Below are positions 1 to 12,600 of a stretch of DNA of 64,000 bases, in pieces. The notes beneath the pieces were generated by a model. It searched no databases, had not been told where the DNA came from, and worked only from the letters and a program-made list of their open reading frames with translations. A program made the translations under genes and the position numbers. The first letter of the stretch is position 1, and every line of letters starts with the position of its first letter. The DNA lies in assembly GCA_016271365.2 (NCBI GenBank), contig CM028131.1:167156501-167220500 (forward strand), written 5' to 3'. The DNA comes from Neoceratodus forsteri (Eukaryota; Chordata; Ceratodontiformes; Ceratodontidae).

Positions 1-203
1 GTGGCCTGGTTGCAGGTACGCCGTAGAGGATATGCAGTGCAGACAGCTGCTGCCTGTATTGCGCTGAGAAATTGGGGAGCATTCCTTTGAGGGAGCTTGT
101 GGATAATAAGCACTGTTTGGGAGGGGAGCTAGTGGGCATTTCACTGTATGGCCAAAATGTATTTAATAGAGGTCAAGGCCGGGGAGGTTGGCCGGGACAA
201 ATT
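1..203. other. Unassigned left edge of window
   Basis: No gene or repeat is recognised here. The segment runs into the 0.85-kb repeated unit that starts near 204. It may be more of the same repeat outside the window. Confidence 0.3.
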
Positions 204-2660
204 ATCTAGGAAGAATACAAAAGGCATAACAGTCCTTGCATAGACAGAGCGCCAGGAGCCAAAAATGCAAAGGATCGAGGCCGGCCTAATAGCAGGCTCG
301 CAACAGAGTGGATTCAGCCAATGAGGAGCCTCTCCAAGTTTAGGCAACTAATCGGATGGCTTGCCTACATTCCAGGGCTTCCCAGAGAGTTTAGCAGACC
401 ATACCTGGATTCTGGGCAGGCAGTGAGGATGGCTCGGATGGCCAGGAGCTGGGCCAGGATGCGATGTAGCTGGCGCCCAGTCAGGAGTGATGGTCTGAAA
501 GAGAGAAACACAAGAGTAGGGTCAATATTAGAAACCAGGCATGCTTTTGAGCTTAATTTGGGGGCGGGTCTGAGGTTAGTCAAAAGCAGGTGGGAGTAAG
601 TGCGAAAAGGAGGATGGGGGAGCGGAGGTGGGAAAGAGAAATTTCATATGTGGGCACCAAGTGTTATGGTGTCAAGGCACAAAGGAAGAAACAAAGAGGC
701 AGACTAAAATTAAATGCTTGGTGGGGAGTGAGCAGTAAAGAAGTAGCAGGTGGAGGATAGGGAAGTAGCTGGGGGGGGGTTCTCCAAGCATAAGATGCAG
801 CTAAGGGAGGTGCCAGAAAAGGCACAGGATGGGCAGCAAAAGAAGAACAGGTAGAGCTGGGAATCAAAGCAGAGGAGAGCAGTGCACAGAGAAATGCAGT
901 AGGAGGATAAACTTAAAACTCAGATTCAGTCTAGTTTGCACTATGCAATTTAGGCAGATCTACACATTTGTTAGGCTAGCAGCAAAATCAGGTTACAATT
1001 AAAAACAGTGCGAGCAGGAGACAGAATTGAGTTAAACACAAATATCTAGTAAGAATACAAAAGCCGTAGTAGTCCTAGTATAGACAGCGCACCAGGATCT
1101 GAAAAAGCAAACGATCAAGGCCGGCCCAATGGCAGATGAGCAAGGGAGTGGATTCGATTAATGAGGAGAGGAGCCTCTCCAAGTTTAAGCAACCAATCTG
1201 GTGGCTTGCCTAAGTTTCGGGGTTTCTGGGGGAGTTTAGTGGACCATACCTGGATTCTGTGCAGGCAGAGAGGATGACATGGCCGGCCAGGGGCTGAGCC
1301 GGGCCACAGTGTAGCAGGCGCCCAGTCAGAAGCAATGTTCTGAAAGAGAGAGAAACATGAGAGTAGGGTTTAATATTAAAAGCCAGGCATGTTAAAAGCT
1401 TAATTGGGGGTGGGTGGGTCTCAGGGTTAGATAAAAGCAGGTGGGAGTAAGTGCAAAAAGAATTAGGATGAGGGGGGAGGTGGGAAAGAGAAATTACATT
1501 TGGAGGCACCAAAGGTTATGGCATCAAGGCACAAAAGAAGGAACAAAGAGGCAGACTAAATTAAACACTCGGTTGGGGGGGCAGTAAAGAAGTAGCAGCT
1601 GGAGGATAGGGGAGTAGCTGGGGGGGTTCTCAGAGTGTAAGATGCAGAGAGGGAGGAGGCAGAGAAGGCACCGGGTGGGCAGCAAAAGAAGAACAGGTAG
1701 AGCAGGGAATTAAAGCAGAGAGGAGCAGTGCACAGAGAAATGCAGTAGGAAGGTAAACTTAACACTAAGCAGTGATTCTAATTAGCAAGAAACAGATTCA
1801 CTCTAGTTTGCTCTATACAATTTAGGCAGATCTACACATTTGTTAGGCTAGCAGCAAAATCAGGTTACAATTAAAAACAATTCAAGCAATAGACAGAATT
1901 GAGTTAAACACAAATATCTAGTAAGAATTTAAAAGCCGTAGGAGTCCTAGCATAGACAGAGCACCAGGAGCCAAAAAAGCAAATGTTTGAGGCTGGCACA
2001 ATAGCAGGTGAGCAATGGAGTTGATTCAGCCAATGAGGAGCCTCTCCAAGTTTAGGCAACCAGTCTGGTGGCTTGCCTAAGGGCCGGGGCTTCCGGGGAA
2101 GTTTAGCGGACCGTACCTGGATTCTGGGCAGGCAGAGAGGATGGCTTGACTGGCCAGGGACTGAGCCGGGCCACGGTGCAGCAGCACCTGATCAGGATCG
2201 ATGTTCTGGATTCTTGGCAGGCAGAGAGGATAGCTCAGCCAACCAGGAGCTGAGCCGGGCCATGTTGCAGCAGGCACCCGGTCAGGGTCAATGTTCTGGA
2301 TTCAGGGTGGGCAGAGAGGATGGATCGTCTGGCCAAGAACTGAGCTGGGCTGTGGTGCAACAGGCACCTGGTCAGGAGTGAAGTTCTGGATTCTGGGCAG
2401 GCAGAGAGGATGTCTCGGCAAGCCAGGAGCTAAGCCACACCCGCGATGCAGCAGACACCCGGTCAGTGGAGATGTTCTGGATTTTGGGTGGGCAAAGGAG
2501 ATGGCACGGCTGTCCAGGAACTTAGCCAGGCCACAGTGCAGCATGCACCCAGTCAGGGGTGATGTTCTGGATTCTGGGTGGGCAGAGAGGATGGCTCGGC
2601 CAGCCATGAACTGAGCCGTGCTACGGTACAGCAGGCGCCCAGTCAGGGCAATGTTCTGAA
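204..2660. repeat. Three copies of a unit of about 0.85 kb
   Basis: The motif ATCTAGKAAGAATAC recurs at 204, 1044 and (slightly altered) 1916, giving periods of 840 and 872 bp. Each copy continues in the same order: a stretch with CATAGACAGMGC, then ATGAGGAGCCTCTCC, then one 90-bp block starting CCWTACCTGGATTCTG, then TCTGAAAGAGAGA. Copies 1 and 2 also share the segment with GGCAGACTAAA and AGAAGTAGCAG. Copy 3 is shorter overall because sequence after the minisatellite is missing. I do not recognise the family. It could be an unannotated transposon interior or a segmental tandem duplication. Confidence 0.8.
2118..2655. repeat. 90-bp minisatellite, six units
   Basis: Units start with TGGATTCTGGGCAGGCAGAG-like sequence at 2118, 2207, 2297, 2387, 2478 and 2568. 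The unit exists only once in each of the two neighbouring 0.85-kb copies (near 408 and 1250), so it expanded locally in the third copy. Open frames across it are by-products of the repeat. Confidence 0.85.
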
Positions 2661-2694
2661 AGAGAGCAAACCACGAGAGAAATTAGAGACTTTT

Positions 2695-2910
2695 AAATAA
2701 AAAAAAAAAAAAAAAAAACACCTCATGTATGAGTAGGAGCCCTGCACAAAGTCAGTCTGGTCTGGGAGCCCAAGGGTAAGGAAAATACCCTCCAGTCTGA
2801 GAACTAGAACCTTGGCCAACATTTTGAGGTGACATGAGGGACAGAGCATGGCATTCTTTCCTGTCTTGTGTAAAACTGAGATAGTCACTTGGTAGTAGAA
2901 CTGATGGAGT
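2695..2910 (-). pseudogene. Short L1/Tx1-type reverse transcriptase fragment next to a poly(A) run
   Basis: A run of about 22 A lies at 2697-2718. Just beyond it, the minus strand translates to a recognisable piece of an L1/Tx1-clade reverse transcriptase. It has a KTGKNAMLCPS block (the family has a K-P-G-K-D pattern), then KMLAKVLVLRLEG and PDQTDFVQGSYS, which correspond to the conserved AKVLA-RLE and PDQ-GF-GR blocks. Only about 60 codons survive, and the catalytic FADD motif is absent. This is a 5'- and 3'-truncated remnant, separate from the large L1 element at 4-13.8 kb. Confidence 0.6.
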
Positions 2911-2989
2911 ACCACTTCCCCCAAACCTCACTTAACATACCTGTCATACAACTCCCAGATTTTCTCACAGAGTCTGGTAGAACTGTCCC

Positions 2990-4088
2990 ATGTGGATTTT
3001 TGTTAAACATCACTCTGAGACACACTACTCCCCTTGTGAATCTTTGTTAAGGGCCAATTTGAGGTATATTACTCTCCAATGTGGATCTTTGTTAAAGGCT
3101 ACAGTGAGTCACACTACTTCCTCATGTAGATCTTTGGTAAATAAGCCACTCTAAAGTGTACTACTCCCATATGTGGTCTTTATTAAAGGCACTAGTGAGA
3201 CACACTACTCCTCTTGTGGATCTTTATTAATGGGCACTGTGCGTTGCACTGCTCCCATGTGGCTCATTCTAATGGCCACTGTGAGGTGCACTGCTCTCAT
3301 GTGGATCATTGTTAATGGCCCCAGTGAGGTGCATTACTCCTCTATGAGGATCTTTGTTCATGGCCATTGTGAGGTGCACTGCTCCCAGCTGGATCCATTT
3401 TAATGGCCACTGTGAGGTGTACTGCTCCCCTATGTGGATCTTTGTTAATGGTCACTGTGATGTACACTACTCCCATGTGGGTCTTTGTTAATGGCCACTG
3501 CATAGTGCACTACTATAATGTGGATCTTTGTTGATTGCCACTGTGAGGTGCATTACTACCATGTGGATCTTTGGTAAAGGCCAGTGTGCACTACTCCCAT
3601 GTGGATCTTTATTAATGCCACTGTGAGGTGCACTACTCGTCCATGTGGATCTTTGGTAATGGCTAGTTTGAGGTGCACTACTCCCTCACGGGGATCTTTG
3701 TTAATGGCCACTGTGAGATGCACTACTGCCCCATGTGGATTTTTGTCAATGGCCACTGTGAGGTGCACTACTCCCATGTGGAAGTTTGTTAATTACAACC
3801 GTGAGGTGCACTATTTGTTAATAGTCACTGTGAGGTGCACTACTCCCCCATGTGGTCTTTGTGAATAGCCACAGTGAAGTGCACCAGTCTTATGTGGATC
3901 TTTGTTAATGGCCACTGTGAGGTGCACTACTCCACTGTGTGGATCTTTGTTAACAGCTACTGTGAGGTGCACTACTCCCATGTGTGGACCTTTTTTAATA
4001 GTCCCTTTGATGTGCACTATTCCCCCATTGGGATCTTTGTTAATAGCAACTGTAAGACACACTACTCCTCTATGTGGATATTTGTTTT
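2990..4088. repeat. 46-bp minisatellite, left block (about 24 units)
   Basis: Degenerate units of 44-47 bp read roughly ATGTGGATCTTTGTTAAWGG followed by CCACTGTGAGGTGCACTACTCCC. The same unit in the same orientation resumes at about 13760, beyond the L1 element. Both strands stay open for long stretches because the unit lacks stops in several frames, so the apparent ORFs here (for example 3584-3868) are not genes. Confidence 0.95.
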
Positions 4089-4089
4089 T

Positions 4090-5258
4090 GCCGTAAAAGG
4101 TTTTATTGAATTATGTGTTTTGCAAAGGTTACACAACATTGTACTTCAGTGAGTAGGTTACAAAACATTCTGAAGTCAACACTAGAGCAAAATTAGTAAT
4201 ATAATCACAGTACATGTGCCACATTTTACTCAAAGGCCAACACAGCTGGTTATCACCATATATTTAATATGAGTCCCTTACCAAGTATTGTATATAATGG
4301 AAGGGGTTGGTACTCTTGGATATCAGAAAGAAAATGATTTCTTATGGAACTAGACTGGTTGGATTGGCTTTGGTTAGTTGTAGGTTTGTGATGTGAAAGA
4401 AACCAGTAGAGCAGCCAGGAAAATCTGACTGATAGCTATACAACAGCCACCACAAGGTGGCTAGAATGGTTCTCACCGAACATATATTTACAGGGGAGCT
4501 AGTTTATTAAGTGTAGTTCATTTGAGGTGGCTACTGTTAGTGGCCCATTTTTGGTCCAGGCTGTGTGTATTACTGCTTCTCCAGGTGGAAGTAGAGTTGA
4601 AGCAAAATTTTATTTCACCTGTGAAGTTGCCATGAAATGGCCAAAATTTGCATTTGTGGAATTTCGCAAAGTTTTCCCTGCCATCAGAAACTTTGACAAT
4701 GCCCCAAATCACAAAGTTTTCAATATGAAAGTGTGAAATTCCACTGTTTGTTGGTGAAATTCTGCTGTTTGTTGGTGCACTTTGTGGGCACTATTCCATC
4801 ATTCAAGTCAACATTCTGCACTTCACGGATCGAGCTAACTTTGCAGATTGATTCGCAGAGTGAATTTAACCATTGTTGCCCATCTCAAGGTGGAAGTTGT
4901 ATTGTTCCTGATGTTGTATGGAGCAGGACTAATGTAATTGCTTTTGTGATGGAAATAGGTCCAGTTTAAGTGTCAAGGATAGGTTCAGAGTGTGGCAGGG
5001 GGAGGTAGGGGGAGGGGGAGGCAGAGGGAGTTAGACCCTCCATGGGAGGGTCCCATGGAGGGGGGAGGAGCTAGCCCTTCTGGGCATTCATCTGAAACAG
5101 CAGGGTCAGTTGAAGCAAGTTGAGCCATCTGGCTAGGATGGTCATTAGATAAGCAGAGAAAGCTTTGAGCATCTCACCAAGTGGCTGGAGATCTATGTCC
5201 TCTCACCTCACTAGAGGGAGAAGTGCATCTGGGTGGGGTGCTGTTCAAGGTAGGGGGC
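4090..5258 (-). other. Probable 3' untranslated region of the L1 element
   Basis: This non-coding segment follows the ORF2 C-terminal remnant. It includes a G-rich purine tract at about 4990-5060, a feature often found in L1 3' regions. The part from about 4510 to 4960 could include a separate small insertion, because it has several self-similar blocks (GTTTGTTGGTG twice near 4750). No ORF is supported. Confidence 0.4.
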
Positions 5259-5766
5259 CTAGATTTGATAGTAGGTTGAGAGAGTTCCTGCTGCTATATG
5301 CACTGCTTTCTTATATTTGGCTGTGAGGGACAAGAGATCGCCCCATTCATTTACTGAAGGAGGGTCAGGTCTCTCCAGTGGTGAAGAAGAATTTTTTTGG
5401 TGACTGCAAGAGCTCTGGTGAGCCATCAAGTTTGAAGTTATGTCAGGCAGTTCTGAGTTGTGTGTAATCCTAAGAAAGCTAATGCTTGGTCTCACGGAAG
5501 ACAGACCTGTAATATCTACCTGTATCCATACTCCAGTCCAGTATGTGTGCAGGGTTGGGCAAATCCAGGGAATGTGGGTAAGGGATGCCTCAGGGGAGGA
5601 ACAATGGCAACAGTCATTGTTGTCCATCAACCCTGTTTTATAGCGCCATAGTGGTGTACAGTATGCTGTATGGAGGATCTTGTACTGCAGGGTGTTGGCC
5701 TGTATTTCCCTGGATGCCCTGTATGCTGTAATCCAAATGGTGTCCTATTCTATGAGGGCAAAGTTT
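5259..5766 (-). pseudogene. L1 ORF2 C-terminal remnant
   Basis: The minus strand encodes QYKILHTAYCTPLWRYKTG, then a cysteine-rich stretch CCHCSSPEASLTHIPWICP, then a C-terminal tail. This matches the end of L1-clade ORF2, where a QYK-LHR-Y block precedes C-x-x-C and T-L-H-x-W-x-C-P. It is the downstream continuation of the RT segment at 8200-10661 and is separated from it by the L2 at 5767-8200. Loss of frame elsewhere shows the copy is dead. Confidence 0.7.
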
Positions 5767-8200
5767 AATAATAATAATAATAATAACTTTATTTTTAAAG
5801 CACCTTTCAAAATATCAAGGTGCTTTACATATCAAAAGCCACAATATACAATGCCAATTAAAAACATATAAATAAAATAAATACATAACATCATATGCTA
5901 AAAACCAACAATAAAACCATCCATACAATCAACAAATAATATTTGTATTCAGATATCATAAATCTTCCAAGTAGGCCATATGCCACAGGTAAGTTTTCAA
6001 GTTTTTCTTAAATACCTCCACGGAGGTGGACTCCCTTAACCGTCATGGTAGAGAATTCCAAAGAGTGGGTGCAGCATAAGAAAATGCTCGACTGCCAGAA
6101 GATTTTAAACTCAGTCTTGGAATCTCTAACACCCCCTCTTTGGCCGAGAGGAGCGATCGGCTGGGGCAGTAAGGCACCAGAAGTTCTTTCAGATAGGTCA
6201 GGCCCTGATCATGAAGGGCTTTGAAAGTCAATAAAATGACTTTAAAGGTGATCCGCCACCGTATAGTATGCCAGTGCAGTTCGTGCAGTACCGGGGTAAT
6301 GTGACTGGACCTCCTTGTCCCAGTCAACACCCTGGCTGCAGCGTTCTGCACCAGCTGTAGGTGAAGGATTTCAACCCCAGTAAGCCCAAAGTAAAGGGCA
6401 TTGCAGTAGTCCAGACGCAAGGATATAAAGGCGTGGACCAACGTTGGCAAAGAGTCAGACGGAACAAGGTGACGCACCCTGGCAGTATTCCTAAGATGGT
6501 AAAAGGAAGTCCTGACAATGGCCGACACTTGAGATTGAAGGGTCAGCCTGTCGTCTAGGACAATCCCAAGGTTGTGCACCCGTTCAGAGGTTGGAAGTGA
6601 CACACCATCAAGAAAACTTCCAGAGGGCGTGCCATCATGCGGCCTTGCTATCTGACCACCCAGGTCCACCACTAATACCTCTGTCTTCTCTGAGTTCAAC
6701 TTTAACCAACTAGAATCCATCCACCCTTGGATTTCTTCCAGACAGTTATTAAACACAGAGAGAGTTCCATCCTGGTCAAGTGCAAAAGACAGGTATAGCT
6801 GGGTATCATCTGCATAGCAGTGAAACCTCAGCCCATACCATCTTATAATGTCTACGAGGGGCAGCATATACACTGTGAATAACATGGGTGACAGCACTGA
6901 ACCCTGAGGCACCCCACACAACAAAGAAGTTGGGCCGGAGAAATGAACCCCTGACACAACTCTTTGTGATCTCCCAGTAAGGAATGAAGTGAACCATTTT
7001 AAAACAGTTCCCGACATTCCACATATTAGCCTCAGGCGTGCTAACAACACCAGGTGATCCACAGTGTCAAAGGCTGACAAGAGATCAAGAAGAACTAGAA
7101 TGGAATGTCTCTTCTGATCCCTCACCCTCAGAAGATCATTAAGCACCCGAACCAGTGCAGTCTCAGTGCTATGTCTTTTATGAAAACCAGATTGGAAGGA
7201 TTCATAGACATTATGGATGGTTAAATGGTCTTCCAATTGGGCTGCCACTACCTTCTCAATAACCTTCCCAATAAAGGGAAAGTTAGAAATAGGTCTGTAG
7301 TTTGAGAAATAGTCTGCGACGAAAGTAGCTTTCTTCAGTAGGGGTGTAACCACTGTCTCTTTCTGGGAGTTAGGAAACTCACCTGACTCTAAGGAGCACC
7401 AGACTATTTGCACCATAACTGGACCGATGATCTCAAGACAACCCAAAATTAGGGGAGTTGGTCCAGGGTCCAAACTATAGCTCGTAAGCCGCACGCTATG
7501 GATGTTCCTCATAATATCCATGACCTCCGGTCGGCAAAAGGAACTCCAAGAGAATTGAGGTATTGTGAACTTACACTGTTCCACAACATCACCCGCCCTG
7601 ATGTCAGCCACCTTAGTTGCAAAGAACCGAGCAAGCTCCTCACACTCCAATTGAGAAAAAGCTTTTCAGACTTGTAGACTGGCTGGGTTGCACAGTCTGT
7701 CTACAGTCTGGAACAGCTGAGCCAGTCGATTCTGTGCAACTGCAATCTCCCTGGACAGGAATTCTGCCTTCTTATGGGTGATTGCAGATTGATAGATAGA
7801 ATAATGTTCCATCAATCTAAGGTGGTCGGCATCAAGGGCGGACTTGTGCCAGCACCGCTCTAACCTTCGCCCCTGTCTCTTCAACTCCCTCAGCATCCCA
7901 TCGAACCAAGGGGATCTGGGGTGAAGGGATAGGGGGTGCTCACGAACAGGAGCAATAAGATCCAGGGCCACCATAACGGCCGTATCATAAGCCGACACCA
8001 GTGCCCCTGGGTTACTGCTAGCCAACACAGGGGATGAGAGGTCAAGGACCGCTGCAAGTCTCTGGGAAGTAATATTCCATAATGGGTGGTACCTGACCAT
8101 CTCCACAGGGGAAGACCTTCTCGGGGGGTGCAAAAATTTAGGCCTAATTACTATTTCAAGTTCTTCATAGGGAATGTGATGGTCACCTGGGGAGGTGCAC
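5767..8200 (-). mobile_element. L2-like LINE, 5'-truncated, inserted in L1 ORF2
   Basis: The 3' end is an (AAT)n microsatellite at 5769-5786, preceded on the minus strand by a tail containing AAAGCACCTTGATATTTTGA, typical of L2-like 3' ends. The body carries the linker, reverse transcriptase and C-terminal domain. The endonuclease is mostly missing, so the copy is 5'-truncated at about 8200 (approximate). L1 ORF2 sequence continues on both sides. Confidence 0.85.
5958..8133 (-). pseudogene. L2-like ORF2: reverse transcriptase, nearly readable
   Basis: A single minus-strand frame runs from 8133 to about 5958 with only two in-frame stops visible, both TGA. One is at about 7668, and the other follows TLWNSLP near 6043. 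The second stands where an arginine CGA is expected, so it fits CpG decay. Visible blocks are FDGMLRELKRQGRRLER in the linker, NYRPISNFPFIGKVIEK, FQSGFHKRHSTETALVRV, LLDLLSAFDTVDH, GVPQGSVLSPMLF and the catalytic CYADDTQLYLS. The C-terminal RAFSYAAPTLWNSLP block is followed by FKKNLKTYL. The protein would copy its own RNA at a nicked target in the nucleus. The intact YADD and few stops make it one of the youngest coding copies here. Confidence 0.85.
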
Positions 8201-10661
8201 TCTTTCTAGGAGGGATGTAAATGAACACAAGAAGTGCTGGAGTGAGGAGAATTTCTCAATTCAAGCTTCTAGGGTTCCCGGGGGCAGGGGCAAAGTGAAA
8301 GAGTGGGATACATTGATTTGCAATAGGTCTCACACATGAAAGTATTTACAGAAGTGTGACATAGGGATGTCAAGTTTGACTCTAAATTCTTCAAAGGAGT
8401 AAAATATCCTTGAGGTTTCGGTGATACAGATCCCATAGAGGGAGATCCCTTTAGCCACCTGGGAGGTCCAGTGAATGGGTTTATGGTCAATGAGGAAGTG
8501 GGAGTTGTCCCAGAGTGTTCTGCTGTGTGCAATCAGGAGGTCCCATTGTACTGTACTAGAATGTTTCAGCCAAATTATGTCGGTAATTTTGGCACAGGGT
8601 GATGCCTCAGGAGGGAGGTCCCACTCTGAGAATAACATGAAAGGTGGAGAAGTTACCCATGCTCATAGTTGTTCCAGTGGATTCCATGTAGGAAGGCACA
8701 GAGACATTTCTCGGTTGTAGCAAGGATTGCCTGGTGCATGAGCACTCAGTCATATGTAAGTTTAAGATTAAGGAGGCCAAAGCTTCCTTGGCTCCAGTGG
8801 ATCTGTAGGAACTATAGTCTAATTTGGGGGGTTTTCTACGCCATATAAAGAATGCCATTTTTAAGTTCAAGGATTTGAAGAAAGAAGTGGGTATCCGGAG
8901 CAGGAGATTGGAGAGGATGAATTGTAGTTTGACCAAAACTAGGAGCTTTAAGGCATTCACTTTGCCCCATATAGAAAGCATAACCTCTTCCCATATAGAG
9001 ATAGCATTGTCTAGTATATCAAGCATGGAGTGAGTTTTAGCTGCTAATGTGGTAACTATAGTGGGTCAGAGCTGGATACCTCAGCAAGTTGTTCCTGTTT
9101 GGTGGCACATTGGAAGGCATTGTCCTGAAATAACATCTGTGTATATTCTGGATTAAGTGGCATGCTCTGTGATTTTGTCCCATTTAATTCATAACCAGAA
9201 AGGGAGAAATATTCTTGAATTATCTTGGAGAAGGTTGCAAGGGAATTAGATATATCTACTAGGAAAAGAGAGGTGTCATCAGCAAATAATGACAGCTTGG
9301 GGTTGGTGTCACCTATTATACCAGGAAAGACTGGGGAAGCACAAATATTTGTGTGCTGGAGTTTCCACTTCAAAAATGAAGAGGGGTAGGGATAGAGGGC
9401 ACTTCTTTTTGGTTCCCTGCTGGAGATGGAAGGGTGGAGAGATAATTGTGTTGGTCAAATTGATACCTTGGGTTGCTTGTACAGAAGCTGTATTAGGGAG
9501 ATAAATTTGTTGAGGAAACCAAATCTAGATAGTGTGTTAAACAGGTACACTCACTATACCCTGTCAAAGGCTTTTTCAGCACCTAGTGAAAGAGTGGTAG
9601 TGTGGACCCCACTCTCTCACACCATTAACAAAAGGTCTAAGATCCTGCTGGTACTGCCTTCTACCAACTGGCACAAAACCCACTTGGTCAGCTTGGATTA
9701 AGTTTCCCATCATTCCCTTCATGTGTCTGGCAATCAGTTTAGCAAAAATCTTTGCATCTTCATTTATGAGAGAAATAGGACAGAAAAGGGAGCATGGCAT
9801 GCTGTCTTTCCCTTTTTTGGGGATCAAAATTATGAGGGCTTGCAAGAAGGATGGTGGGAGGGCGTTGATGTACCTATGTCATTGAAGACCCATGCCTGTT
9901 TGGGAGCCAGGAGGTTAGAAAAGTCAGATAGAAATCACTAAGAAAGTAATCTAATCTAATCAAGGGGACTTACCCAGAGACATACTGTGTATGTCTCTCT
10001 TACTTCTTGCTCCATTATGGGGCTCTGGAGGTGGGTCACAGATTTTGGCTGAAGTGTAGGGGGAGAAATGTCTTTATGGAATGTGTCTAGCTGATGCTGT
10101 GCTGTCGAGACCTCTGAGTACAGGCTCTGGCAGCAGGTGTTAAATGGCTTATTGATAAAGGAAGGGGTGGTGGCAATGTCCCCAGAGTCCATGAGTATAT
10201 GTGTGATGTATTTCTCTGTTTCTTTTGCCCAAAAGCTTTGGGCAAGGAGTTTTCCTGGTTGCTTGCCGGCCTCCCAACACTTCTGTTGAAGGTGGTAGAG
10301 GGCATACTCTGTTGACTGTTGGTAGCATTTATAACTTTCCAGATGGTAGCTATTTTGGGATTAAGGTCAAGTTGTTTCTGTGGGCAGGAGAGAAGCTCAG
10401 GTTCTAAAGTTTCTCTCCTTTTGTCTAAGAGCTTTGTCTTCTTGGTTCTTTAATTTGGAGGCTTGTCCAATTACTTGATCTTTCAGAACTGCCTTCTTGG
10501 CATTCCACGGAGTCAGACTGGAGGTCTCTGGTGTCTCACTGAAGAGAAAGTAGTTAATGAGTTATTTTTTGAGCCTGAATTGAAAAGTGGGATCCTGTTG
10601 AAGGGTAGTATTCAGGTACCATTTCTTTCTGGGAAGTGGGTGCTCCCCAGGCAAGAGATCT
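8200..10661 (-). pseudogene. L1 ORF2 reverse transcriptase segment
   Basis: On the minus strand, in order: LINYFLFSETPETSSLTPWN (10500-10590 region), a TYYQSLYSE-like block near 10120, IPKKGKDSMPCSLFCPIS and AKIFAKLIARHMKG with QADQVGFVPVGRR (9640-9830), the catalytic LSLFADDTSLFL (near 9260-9290), then SFFKSLNLKMAFFIW and KPIHWTSQVAKGISLYG (8450-8900). These are the conserved blocks of L1-clade ORF2. Several frame changes and stops interrupt it. The FADD motif is intact. Confidence 0.85.
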
Positions 10662-11118
10662 ATCTATAAAGCCCTACATTGATTGGGGCCTAGCTACCAG
10701 CATGACCTATGGTCTCCATATCATCCTTCATGGCCTCTCCACTCCTCTGAGGAGGGCCTCATAGTGGTTCCCAGGGTTCGGATGAAGTCATTTGGGGACC
10801 GTGCCATTTCTGTAGCAGCTCTGACTCTGTGGAATTCACTACCAAGGTCCTTGAGGTAGGCTCCCTCATTGGAAGCCTTTAAAAAAGGGCTGAAATCCTA
10901 CCAATTCAAATAGACTTCTACTTGTACTAATCTGAATGGCTACATGTTATCTATTAGTCACTTAAGTTTACTATTTTTATGCTGCCATTTATTTTATCTA
11001 TTTTAATTATTTTATCTATTTCTTCTTACATTGTTGATTTTAATTTATATGTTATTGTTCAGTTCCAGAGCCTTCAGGGATGGGCACTAAAGAACTAAAA
11101 TTTTGCTTGCTTGCTTGC
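10662..11118 (+). mobile_element. L2-like LINE 3' fragment inserted in L1 ORF2
   Basis: The plus strand starts with a tract translating as YKALH and GPSYQHDLWSPYHPSW, then RAISVAALTLWNSLPRSLR and SLEAFKKGLKSYQ, the C-terminus of L2/CR1-group ORF2. An untranslated tail and a (TTGC)n end at 11104-11118 follow. It is 5'-truncated, in the opposite orientation to the host L1, and lies between the L1 endonuclease and RT regions. This is a different L2 subfamily from the copy at 5767-8200, which ends in (AAT)n. Confidence 0.8.
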
Positions 11119-12600
11119 ACACGTCCATGGTCTGATACTAAGGTGCTACCTTGAGGCACCATCCATCACCAAAGGCAGCAGATGGTCTGAGACAAACATT
11201 ACAGCCAGGTGACTGTAGGAGTCATGCACTGGGGAGTAACATGTGAAGCCTCAGTCTGTATGGAGTATCGACCTCCAACTGTCTCAGAGCCCTGCCTGGG
11301 CATATGTGGTATGGACATGGGTAGCTATCAAGGATTACTGTTGTAATCAAATCTCTCCCAGCCCAGAACCCACAGGTGCCACCCCATACATACCAAATAC
11401 CCAAAATAGAGATATTGACAAAAATAGGAAATGCTTCAACATCATAACCCCTACTCCCCTACAATATCAGGAAGGCCTAAACTGGGAATAGTGAAACAGC
11501 AAGATAAACCCTTAAGACAAACAAGAAAACTTAAGAATAATACACCAATAGAGTGTTTCCTCTTGATAGAGGTATACCATCTGATAAATACTATCAGCAA
11601 GGGAGACAGTTATGTCTATCGTCATATGGAACCTGCTCAGAGCAGAGATGGAGACTAACCACTGCGGGACCATCGCTCCTCCAGGTATTGCAAACTAGGT
11701 GGCTGCTAGTACTAACCTGGCTTAAAATTTCAGCCAGGCACATTACAGGAGGCATCTGGGGGTATCCAGAGGCATAATGGAGATTGCAGTTATGCAGAAC
11801 TGGTTCCTAGAGAGTCCTCAGTTTCTATCCATCATATGGAGTATGTCAGGACCACATATTATGATAGTGGATGTAGACCTCTATTGTTCTACCTTGTGGC
11901 AGAGAGAACTGCTTGCAGGAGTATCTGAAACTGAGTGGTGCACTGGCATAGTGCTACTACATGGAGGTAATGGGCACAAAACCTACCTGCAATGGAATAA
12001 AATAGTGATCACAATATGAAATCTTTAATGGCATTACCAATAACTGAGTAGTCCCAAAGGACATATGCAGATGTGTTCTCAGTCTGGGTAGTGGAAATGA
12101 GTGCAACCTGCTTCCGTGTCCCTCAACAATTTTTCAGCAGCCAGTAGGCACGGAAGAGGGGGAGAGAAAAGGTGCCATTGTGAAAAAAGTAATAACTGCT
12201 CTAATGTTGCTTTAGCTACTCAGATGAGCAAATCAGTTAGTGAGAGGGAGACTGGATTCTGAAAAGGTGTGGGAATCAATTGAAGTAGTGGTTTGAGGCA
12301 GTCCCATAGTGCCAGCCACAGTTTACCTGTCGTCCAGTGTAGTTCATGAAAAGAAGACTGCCCTCCTGCATTCAGCTCAGCTGTCAGACTTGGGGAGAGG
12401 GTTGAGACATCGGGAGGTCCACAGGAGTTCCTGGACGGAGAGTTATTTCAGATCCTGCAATCCAGGTGGGAAAACTTGCAATGTTGCAGGAGAGGAGAGG
12501 TTAAAATCTCAGATTTCTGTTTTTAGCTCTGAGTGAGAGCACAGCTGACAGCGAGCGCAATAGGTTCTGATCAACCAGATCCTTGTTTGAGAGGGACTAG
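11119..12600 (-). pseudogene. L1 ORF2 N-terminal (endonuclease) region, decayed
   Basis: Only weak coding signal remains on the minus strand. The stretch at 11222-11404 includes WAGRDLITTVILDSYP, and the segment nearest the L2 insertion includes SDHLLPLVMD, compatible with the W-R-D and S-D-H blocks at the end of an L1 apurinic-like endonuclease. Position between ORF1 and RT supports this. The frame is broken many times. Confidence 0.5.

Noticed and set aside
204..2660. Long terminal repeats of an LTR retrotransposon (copies about 0.85 kb apart)
   Set aside because: Three adjacent copies with no internal gag/pol, no clear TG...CA ends and no primer binding site; tandem duplication is simpler.
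2990..4088. CRISPR-like direct repeats
   Set aside because: Units are contiguous and degenerate with no unique spacers, and the genome is vertebrate. It is a minisatellite.
3173..4152. Overlapping open frames on both strands
   Set aside because: They are by-products of the 46-bp minisatellite, whose unit lacks stops in several frames.
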